Part shown: piece by piece, positions 31,696-37,487 of the stretch | Position numbering within the stretch: position 1 is the stretch's first letter | Layout of the letters: each line of letters starts with the position of its first letter | DNA from: Lachnospiraceae bacterium UBA7054 | Lineage (GTDB): Bacteria > Bacillota > Clostridia > Lachnospirales > Lachnospiraceae | Length of the DNA stretch: 37,487 bases | NCBI GenBank assembly: GCA_002492725.1 | Contig: DLAF01000047.1 | Location: forward strand, 1-37,487 | Direction: 5' to 3' | Notes under the pieces: model-generated | The model's database searches: none | What the model saw: only the letters and a program-made list of their open reading frames with translations | Told to the model about the DNA's origin: nothing | Program-made: the position numbers and the translations under genes

Positions 31696-33060
31696 CTATC
31701 CCTGCACGCATACGATCCTTACCCGGACAGGCGCGGCCGCGGCGAACACATGGCGCATGATGAGGTCCAGTTCGTCCGCCATGCTCCGGTAGTCGCTGTA
31801 GCTGTCGATCTCCGCAAGGGTATCCCCCTCATTATAGGCAGCGTCTCCCATATATTCTTCCCCATCATCACCGTAAGCCTCCGCCTCCATTGTCTCCGTG
31901 CCTTCCGGCTCTTCCTCACGGGCAGTATCATCCGCCGCCGTTTCAGGGCTTTCCTCCTGCATTTCCTCAGCTTCCGTTTCTTCCCCGTGGTCAGTTTCCT
32001 CCGATAAAGGTTCTTCTTCCGGGGCAGGATCTTCCGCGTCCTTTTCCGTCTCAGGCTCCTTTACGGGCGCAGGTTCTTCCACCGGAGCAGGAGAAGCTTC
32101 CACCGTTTCAGGCTCCGGCCCGCCTTTCCGCAGGCGGTTGATCGCCCGCACGCTCATGTCGGGGCTTACCTGCTGTCTCATGTCCTCATTCATGCCAAGC
32201 ATTGCCACCAGCTGGGAAGCGGAATAGTTGCGGTAACAGTCGGCGATACTCTCGATGACCTCCCCGTTTTCATCGCGCTCCGCATAGTTCTCTATGATGG
32301 AGATGAAGTTGCAGCAGGTAGTCTTCTTGAGCCCGTATTCCTTTTCCGCGTAATCATAGACGTTCTTATAGTTCAGCACGCGGAACATGTTGTTCTCACG
32401 GATCCAGTGGAGCTGGAAGCCGATGGTGATGAAGGCGTTCTGGATGTTGCGCATCTGCTCCCTGATGATCTGGGAGCGCTCCGAGAACTCCTGTTTCATA
32501 CGTTTTAAGGAAGAGCCGGTTACCTGCGTCGGTATCGCGGGGGCGGGCAGCCTTTCCGGCTCCTCCCCGGATCCTTCCCCGTCCGCCTTTTCTGCCTCTT
32601 CTTCCAGGGGTTCCTCCGTGCCGTCACTTTCCCCGGCAGCCTCTTCCCGGGTATTTCCGTCTTCCGTGGCAGGTTCTCCCGCCGTGTCATTTCCAGACTC
32701 CGTATCAGCCTCCTGCGCTGTCACAGGGGATGCTCCGGCCTGTTCTGCCGAAACGGTCTCCTGCATGACAGATCCCGTTTCAGCGGCAGGCATTTCGGCC
32801 GCCTCCTGTACGGTTCCCGCATCCTGCCCGGCTTCCTGTTCCGCAGGGATCTCCTCCGTTTTCCCGGATACGGTATCCGTTTCCGTAACGGTATCGGTTT
32901 CCTGTACCGCCTCCGTTCCCGCAGCTGCGGCGGCTGCCGCTTCCTCCTTAAGTTTCACCGCCTTGGGCTTCCTTCCCCTCCTCGGCTTCTCTGCCGTCTG
33001 CCCTTCCCGTCCCCCGGCATCTGTCCCGGGAAACCCTTCCGCTTTTTCCGTTTTCTTCAT
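31696..33060 (-). CDS. Acidic ICE protein with central helical (DNA-binding-like) domain
   Basis: This 454-residue protein has long acidic, low-complexity flanks rich in Glu, Ala, Pro and Thr, and a central ordered domain of about 120 residues: IIREQMRNIQNAFITIGFQL, FRVLNYKNVYDYAEKEYGLK, then SASQLVAMLGMNEDMRQQVS and PDMSVRAINRLRKG. Similar domains occur on Firmicute conjugative elements and look like a helix-turn-helix module (YDYAEKEYG-LKKTT). An AT-hook-like PRRGRKPKAVK lies near the N-terminus. The ATG at 33060 has AAGGAG seven bases upstream. A nucleoid- or relaxosome-accessory role is a guess. Confidence 0.75.
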   Translation of the reverse strand: MKKTEKAEGFPGTDAGGREGQTAEKPRRGRKPKAVKLKEEAAAAAAAGTEAVQETDTVTETDTVSGKTEEIPAEQEAGQDAGTVQEAAEMPAAETGSVMQETVSAEQAGASPVTAQEADTESGNDTAGEPATEDGNTREEAAGESDGTEEPLEEEAEKADGEGSGEEPERLPAPAIPTQVTGSSLKRMKQEFSERSQIIREQMRNIQNAFITIGFQLHWIRENNMFRVLNYKNVYDYAEKEYGLKKTTCCNFISIIENYAERDENGEVIESIADCYRNYSASQLVAMLGMNEDMRQQVSPDMSVRAINRLRKGGPEPETVEASPAPVEEPAPVKEPETEKDAEDPAPEEEPLSEETDHGEETEAEEMQEESPETAADDTAREEEPEGTETMEAEAYGDDGEEYMGDAAYNEGDTLAEIDSYSDYRSMADELDLIMRHVFAAAAPVRVRIVCVQG

Positions 33061-33114
33061 TGTCTGCTCCTTTCCGCCGCCCTCGGGCGGCTGTGTGTGA
33101 TCCGTCCGCATATC

Positions 33115-33132
33115 TGCTCAGACGTCCGACCC
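33115..33132. repeat. Palindrome copy c of the GCTCAGACGT family
   Basis: TGCTCAGACGTCCGACCC; the left half matches the family, the right half is degenerate. It lies 55 bp upstream of the acidic protein start. Confidence 0.5.
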
Positions 33133-33178
33133 GTTTCCTTTATACAGCAGGATACCCGGCGCCGGACAGGCGCTTTCT

Positions 33179-33204
33179 CCCCTGCCGTACCGGGCCGGCA
33201 GGGG
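33179..33204. other. Intercistronic GC-rich hairpin
   Basis: CCCCTGCCG pairs with CGGCAGGGG (9 bp). No T-run follows on either strand, so a processing or stability hairpin is more likely than a terminator. Confidence 0.5.
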
Positions 33205-33213
33205 AGCGGGGTA

Positions 33214-34140
33214 TCATTCCGGTATGTCGATAACGCCAGTGTCTGCATGGTAGAGATAGACATTGTCGGAGAGCACTTCCTCCGGCTCGACCATCGTGCG
33301 GTTGACATCCCTTACCATATCTGTGTAAAATGCCGGATCCGTCGAAACCGGATCTGCCACGGGTACCAGCAGGACCTCAAAGATGCTGGACGGCAGGATA
33401 TAAAGATCCCCATGCCCTGCGGCGAACTCCTCAAGGACGGATGTGTCAAGCATCGCGGACGCACCGGGATGCTCCCGGTTCCCACGGTATAAGATGTACA
33501 TTTCCGTCTTTTCTTCCACCCGGATCCCTGTCATTTCCTGCACCACCTCCGCAAGCGTTACGAGCCTTGCGGGATACAGCCTGCGCGTATTTTCAAGCGC
33601 ATGCCTGTACAGGGTGTCCTCATCTATACCCCACAGGCTAAAATGCCCGTCTGTCACGGTGATGCTGCCGTTCTCTGCGCCGTCCAGCGCTACCGGGATG
33701 AAATAGGTGACGGCGAGGTCGAGGAGATCCCTGTGGGGCATCCCTGCAAGGTTCTCCCTGTTGCGTTCCCGGTTTACGAGTTTTAAGCAGACGGTATCCT
33801 TTACCACCTCAAAGTCCGTGAGGTCAGGCAGGGCAGGGTCCTCCTCCATGCGGTTTTCTTCATAGCAGCGGACGATGTCGGAAACGAGTTCCTCCATGGG
33901 GCGCCCTTTCAGGTATCTTTCATAAGGCTCCTCCATGTAGATATTCGGGGATACCGCCCGCCCTTCCGGCAGGATGAAGATGCCCGTCAGGTGCGTGTCA
34001 TTGTTTTTTGTCACGGGCACGACCCTTACCTCGCAGTCCGGCAACTCCTCCCGGAGCCGTTCCCGCATGTCCTCCACAAATTCCTCAAACTCCATTGCCA
34101 CGGGGATGTCCGTTATCGTTACATAACTGTTCTCACTCAT
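33214..34140 (-). CDS. DUF5688-type protein
   Basis: This 308-residue protein matches the DUF5688 family that is widespread in Lachnospiraceae, often on mobile elements. Typical text is FEEFVEDMRERLREELPDCE, NIYMEEPYERYLKG, LVNRERNRENLAGMPHRDLL and the C-terminal FEVLLVPV. The domain looks like one globular alpha/beta fold and there are no membrane segments. The ATG at 34140 has AGGAGG eight bases upstream; an in-frame start at 34209 is less likely. No biochemical role is known. Confidence 0.85.
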   Translation of the reverse strand: MSENSYVTITDIPVAMEFEEFVEDMRERLREELPDCEVRVVPVTKNNDTHLTGIFILPEGRAVSPNIYMEEPYERYLKGRPMEELVSDIVRCYEENRMEEDPALPDLTDFEVVKDTVCLKLVNRERNRENLAGMPHRDLLDLAVTYFIPVALDGAENGSITVTDGHFSLWGIDEDTLYRHALENTRRLYPARLVTLAEVVQEMTGIRVEEKTEMYILYRGNREHPGASAMLDTSVLEEFAAGHGDLYILPSSIFEVLLVPVADPVSTDPAFYTDMVRDVNRTMVEPEEVLSDNVYLYHADTGVIDIPE

Positions 34141-34212
34141 GTTGTTTTCCTCCTTTTTCTGTTGTGCAAAAAAGCCTCGTCCGTTCCGGGCACCGGGACT
34201 CCCCTGCATGAT

Positions 34213-35487
34213 CTATGGCCGGTACTGTGCTGCCGCTTCGCTGTTTTCCGGCGGTGCCGCTTCCGGGAGCCGGTTATAGAGACTATGCTGTTTCAGATCA
34301 TATTTTGTTACCTTCTGTGCCGCCCTGCCTCTGGTAAGGAGCCATGCTTCACTTAATGGCGTGTTCAGTATGGCACTGACGGGCTTATTGGCCTGCCGGC
34401 TGATATACCCTGCCGTGGACAGGTCACGCCCCGCGCCAAGGCAGAGCATGTTGTCGCAGTTGCTGATGATGGCCGCCGCCTTCGGGCCGCCATAGAGCGC
34501 TTCCAGCTGTGAGAGCGACTGGATGATGACACTCACGGAGATCTCACGGGAGCGTATCACGGATATGATCCTGTCAAAATCCGGTATCACCACGTTCGAC
34601 GCGAAATCGTCGAGATAAAACCGCACCGGCACTCTCAGCCTGTGCCCCGGGTTTTTGTCTGCAAGGGCGCATAACGTGTGCAGCGCCTGTGTGTAGAACA
34701 CGTCAGCGAGGCGGTAGAGGGATGTGTCCGTGTCGGATATGGTCAAAAACACCGCCGTCTTCTTCCGGCCAAGCCGCCTGATGTTCAGTTTCTGCGGGTT
34801 TGCCAGGAAACGCCCCGCGCCGTCAAAACTGAAGGGTGCCAGCTTGGACGTAAGGAAGCTGAAGATGCACGCGGCGGTGCGGTCCGCATCCTCCGCAACG
34901 GAACGGAACAGGCGGTAGCGGGAGAGGGCGAAGCTGTCCGGGGCAACGGCTTCCAGTTCCCGCATGAGCGCCTTATACTTTCCCTTCCTGCCAAGTTCCC
35001 CGGAAAGCCGGACCACGCTGGTAAGGCTGTGCTCCCTTTCGGGCAGCGCTTCCAGCACATATGCCGCCATGGATTCCAGGCAGACCCTCGCCATCTGCTC
35101 CCAGTAAGGTTCACGGGGATTCTCGATGGGGATGAGGCCCGCGGCGAGGGTCAGGATCTCCTGCTCCGAAAAGCGCCCGTCCCCGCCGCAGCGGATGCCG
35201 TCCAACGGGTCATAGCCGTAGGGCGAGGCGGCGCAGTCCGCAAGGTTTAATTCCACAACCTTGTAGCCCTCCTGCTCCAGTATTGGCCGGACGTCTGAGC
35301 AGAGTGCGCCTTTCGTGTCGGTGACCGCCATGCTTTCCGTGCACTGTAAGATGTTCGGCAGGACATAGCCCCTTGTCTTGCCGGAGCCGGACGGGCCGAT
35401 GACCAGATCGTTGTTGTTAAGGCCTGTTTTCCATGTATCATTACTGATGGTGTGCCCGTCAGCAAGGATGCGGCAGTTATTTTCCAT
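34213..35487 (-). CDS. VirD4-like type IV coupling ATPase (CD1115-type)
   Basis: The 424-residue protein is a TraG/VirD4 family ATPase that links the relaxase-DNA complex to the conjugation channel. Walker A is GPSGSGKTRG (residues 31-40), followed by VTDTKGALCSDVRPILEQEG and the Walker B-like RFYLDDFAS near residue 296. Family text VIIQSLSQLEALYG and ISNCDNMLCLGAG follows. The usual N-terminal membrane helices are absent: the ATPase begins almost at once, so it may rely on a partner for membrane contact. AAGGAGG precedes the ATG. It is 15 bp from the ClpP-like gene. Confidence 0.92.
   Translation of the reverse strand: MENNCRILADGHTISNDTWKTGLNNNDLVIGPSGSGKTRGYVLPNILQCTESMAVTDTKGALCSDVRPILEQEGYKVVELNLADCAASPYGYDPLDGIRCGGDGRFSEQEILTLAAGLIPIENPREPYWEQMARVCLESMAAYVLEALPEREHSLTSVVRLSGELGRKGKYKALMRELEAVAPDSFALSRYRLFRSVAEDADRTAACIFSFLTSKLAPFSFDGAGRFLANPQKLNIRRLGRKKTAVFLTISDTDTSLYRLADVFYTQALHTLCALADKNPGHRLRVPVRFYLDDFASNVVIPDFDRIISVIRSREISVSVIIQSLSQLEALYGGPKAAAIISNCDNMLCLGAGRDLSTAGYISRQANKPVSAILNTPLSEAWLLTRGRAAQKVTKYDLKQHSLYNRLPEAAPPENSEAAAQYRP
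35290..35302. repeat. Half-copy d of the GCTCAGACGT family inside virD4
   Basis: GACGTCTGAGCAG on the plus strand; here it codes CSDVRP in the coupling protein. Included for completeness of the family. Confidence 0.4.
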
Positions 35488-35502
35488 GATATTCCTTCCT
35501 CC

Positions 35503-36093
35503 TTATATCCTGGTGATGATACGGTCGGCAAGGTGCCACGCCACCGCCTCCCGTGCATTAAAGTAGCTGTCCTGCCGCGTTTTCTCATAGACCTCCTCCA
35601 CGGTATGGCCTGTGTGCCTGGAGAGGATCTCTGCCGTGATCTGCCGTATCCCCATCAGCCGCCTGCAGGACTCCTCCACGGCGAGCGCGCTGCCGCTCAT
35701 CCCCGTAACAAGCGGGTCATGGATCATCACCTCCGCATGGGGCAGCATTTCCCGCTTATCCCCTGCCGCGAACAGTAGCGCCCCCATGGACGCCGCCATG
35801 CCAACGCACACGGTACGGACGGGGCACTTTATGGCCTCCATCACGTCATACAGCGCAAGCCCGTCGCAGACGGAACCTCCCGGGCTGTTGATGTACATGG
35901 TGACCTCGTTTTCCGGGTCTGCATGGCAAAGATAACGCAGCTGTAAGATCAGCGAATAGACCGATTCCCGCGTGATCTCGCCCACCACCTCCACGCTCCG
36001 GTGCACGGAGAAGAGTTCGTCCTGTATGGGGCAGTAGGTGGTGCCCTCCGCCGTCTCTTTGATGATATGCGGTGTCGTTAAATATGGGTTCAT
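35503..36093 (-). CDS. ClpP-like serine protease
   Basis: This 196-residue protein has the ClpP fold and a complete triad: Ser102 in GMAASMGA, His125 in VMIHDP and Asp175 in TRQDSYF. The oxyanion-loop INSPGGSV is present. The N-terminus (ETAEGTTYCPIQDELFSVHR) differs from housekeeping ClpP, where RIIFLG is usual. It overlaps the upstream small gene by 4 bp and lies in the conjugation operon, so it is an element-borne protease. Whether it works with host ClpX/ClpC or processes a conjugation protein cannot be told. Confidence 0.9.
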   Translation of the reverse strand: MNPYLTTPHIIKETAEGTTYCPIQDELFSVHRSVEVVGEITRESVYSLILQLRYLCHADPENEVTMYINSPGGSVCDGLALYDVMEAIKCPVRTVCVGMAASMGALLFAAGDKREMLPHAEVMIHDPLVTGMSGSALAVEESCRRLMGIRQITAEILSRHTGHTVEEVYEKTRQDSYFNAREAVAWHLADRIITRI

Positions 36094-36428
36094 CCGGTCC
36101 CTCCTTCATCTTCCTCTTCCCTGCCGCAGAACGGTGCCACCAGCAGCCGAAAGAGCAGTTCCGTCCTGCCTTCCTCCGGGCAGGCCCCTGCCATTGCCTT
36201 TGCCGCTGCCTCCGCAACAAACATGTTTTTCACATCCCCGTAAGCGCGGCCGCCGTCCCAGAGCAGCTTTTTGTAGTACGCCTTATGGGACGGGTCCCCG
36301 CTCTCCCGTGACAGGCAGAGGAAATAATCCTCAAGGAAGATCCATGCGGCAGGAGGGCAGACGCCCGTGCCGTCCCCTTCCCCTGCGGCGGCCAGCCGTT
36401 TCTCAAGTGGTATCCTTTGCATTTTCAT
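36090..36428 (-). CDS. Small element protein with IPLEKRL N-terminus, unknown
   Basis: 112 residues, soluble. The N-terminal MQRIPLEKRLAAAGEG resembles the N-terminus of the upstream neighbour. The middle is aromatic (AWIFLEDYFLCLSRESGDPS) and the tail acidic (GREEEDEGG). It overlaps the gene before by 26 bp and ClpP after by 4 bp, so translation is coupled. I recognise no family. Confidence 0.7.
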   Translation of the reverse strand: MKMQRIPLEKRLAAAGEGDGTGVCPPAAWIFLEDYFLCLSRESGDPSHKAYYKKLLWDGGRAYGDVKNMFVAEAAAKAMAGACPEEGRTELLFRLLVAPFCGREEEDEGGTG

Positions 36429-36762
36429 TTCGCTGCTCCTTCCATTTCCTGTATGCTTCCAGTAACGGCTCCGCGAGGCAGTACAGGGCCCGTCGGGCTG
36501 TTTCTTCCACCGCAGCGCCCTCCCCGCCAGACCACGGGCGGATGCGCCGCACGGCCTCCCGGTACGCCATGCCGCTTTCCTCTTCCTCCGTGATGCCGAG
36601 CAGCCCCCTGAACTCCCTCCTCCTGTCCGCCGTGCCCAGATAGGCGGCTATGGGCATGTCCGCCCATGCGCGGATAACTGCCGGGATATACTCCGGGTGG
36701 ACGTACACGCCGCGGGCTGCCCTGTCAAGCTGTTTTTTGAGCGGTATCTTTACATATGGCAT
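36403..36762 (-). CDS. Small element protein with IPLKKQL N-terminus, unknown
   Basis: 119 residues from the ATG at 36762, chosen because AGGAGG lies six to seven bases upstream (an in-frame ATG at 36783 has no site). It begins MPYVKIPLKKQLDRAARG and is basic and helical, ending KWKEQRNENAKDTT. Its start resembles that of the next gene, suggesting an old duplication or a common docking motif. First gene after a 265-bp gap. Confidence 0.7.
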   Translation of the reverse strand: MPYVKIPLKKQLDRAARGVYVHPEYIPAVIRAWADMPIAAYLGTADRRREFRGLLGITEEEESGMAYREAVRRIRPWSGGEGAAVEETARRALYCLAEPLLEAYRKWKEQRNENAKDTT

Positions 36763-36806
36763 TCCCTTCCTCCTTCTGCTCAATGTTATCTTTCCGAAAA
36801 AATGCC

Positions 36807-36963
36807 GGGCAGCGGAAGCTGCCCCTTACCGATCCTGTATGGCGTAGTTATCGTCCCGTGGCGAAGGAACGGGGACAGGTTATGATGGACAGATAAGAAA
36901 AGCGGGAAGAAAACCGCATACAGAAACACCACGGGAGTGCAGCATTTATGCTGTTCCCGTGGT
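36807..36963. other. Two strong hairpins in the 36,784-37,048 gap
   Basis: GGGCAGC-GGAA-GCTGCCC (36807-36824) and a long one, ACCACGGGA/TCCCGTGGT with inner GCAGCAT/ATGCTG (36928-36963). The gap holds no convincing gene. Neither hairpin has a clear T-run; they may delimit or process the operon mRNA. Confidence 0.55.
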
Positions 36964-37048
36964 ATCTTACGGCAGATATGTATTCTGTTTTTGTATGGGG
37001 ATATGGGTCACCGATTATGACATGGGATATCCGTGGGCGCGGGAAGCG

Positions 37049-37432
37049 TCACCTTGCGTTCAGGCTCCCGGTAAAGACGAGGTAACAGGCAAGATCACCG
37101 ACGCGCTTCCTGTCGCTGCCAAGCGTATCATGCCAGGAAACATCCTTCCCCTGCTTTTTCAGATACCGGGCAAGGATGTTAAAGCAGTCGATCACATGAT
37201 CGTGGCGGGACGTGCGGGTCCTGTCCTCCTCCTGCTTCTCCTCCCTGTCCCATAACGGCCATTGGGCGCGTGACTGCGCATACTTTACGGCGGCAGCATA
37301 CAGTTCCCCGTAAAGGGCAAGGGCATCCGCGTCGCGGCCGGCTTCCTCCAGTATCTGCCTGTGCAGGGATGCCATTTCCTCAAAGGTAAGGCTGCCCGGC
37401 ATGGCCAGATACTCCGCATAAGTTGAAAACAT
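37049..37432 (-). CDS. Unknown 127-residue element protein
   Basis: The ATG at 37432 follows AGGAGG by eight to nine bases. The protein is soluble and largely helical: LTFEEMASLHRQILEEAGRD, ALYGELYAAAVKYAQSRAQW and a C-terminal FNILARYLKKQGKDVSWHD. A lone helical bundle is likely. I recognise no family. It is the furthest upstream minus-strand gene visible in the element. Confidence 0.7.
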   Translation of the reverse strand: MFSTYAEYLAMPGSLTFEEMASLHRQILEEAGRDADALALYGELYAAAVKYAQSRAQWPLWDREEKQEEDRTRTSRHDHVIDCFNILARYLKKQGKDVSWHDTLGSDRKRVGDLACYLVFTGSLNAR

Positions 37433-37467
37433 GGTAAGACACCTCCTCTTATTTTTTATTTGTAATA

Positions 37468-37484
37468 GGCGTTTGCGAAACGCC
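37468..37484. other. Short perfect hairpin at the window edge
   Basis: GGCGTTT-GCG-AAACGCC, 36 bp upstream of the last gene. The upstream gene is outside the window, so its role (terminator or leader) is open. Confidence 0.4.
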
Positions 37485-37487
37485 AGA

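Overview
The window looks like the chromosome of a gut Clostridia species, most probably Lachnospiraceae. This is inferred from strong AGGAGG-type ribosome binding sites, sigma-A promoters with 17-bp spacers, a glgC/glgD pair, NhaC with a signal peptide, an ECF sigma/membrane partner pair, and an integrated element of the CD1115/VirD4-like conjugative type. No rRNA, tRNA or CRISPR array was seen.

Host segment, 1 to about 22,690. A truncated uncharacterised gene meets a minus-strand cluster: GH20 hexosaminidase, small multidrug-export membrane protein, hisC, TPR glycosyltransferase, small membrane protein and acyltransferase 3. Next are a lipoprotein with its own promoter, NhaC, and a three-gene ABC-2 exporter. 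Upstream of the exporter lies a promoter-leader peptide-terminator region that resembles an attenuator. An ECF sigma factor with its membrane partner, an orphan carB, and glgC-glgD for glycogen synthesis follow.

Integrated element, about 22,690 to beyond the right edge. A large serine recombinase sits inside a polysaccharide deacetylase gene. Only the 3' part of the deacetylase remains in the window, so the other junction lies outside. The left 5.6 kb of the element is AT-rich. It holds the recombinase, an XRE regulator, small genes, a probable type I toxin-antitoxin cassette, a UPF0175 antitoxin with a toxin remnant, a candidate oriT, and three tandem repeat units of unusual design. In these units a unit-specific 9-nt word recurs at five identical offsets in both orientations. 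The right 9 kb is GC-rich and carries a minus-strand conjugation-type operon: unknown small proteins, a ClpP-like protease, a VirD4-like coupling ATPase, DUF5688, an acidic ICE protein, a frameshifted membrane/coiled-coil protein, a secreted Ser/Gly-rich protein and RadC. A probable antisense RNA and leader terminator lie in the middle of that operon.

The most unusual signals are the covarying triple repeat (27.73-28.28 kb), the toxin/antisense cassette (26.1-26.5 kb), the opposed promoter/antisense module (31.2-31.6 kb) and the exporter leader (14.57-14.89 kb). Function is inferred from sequence alone throughout.
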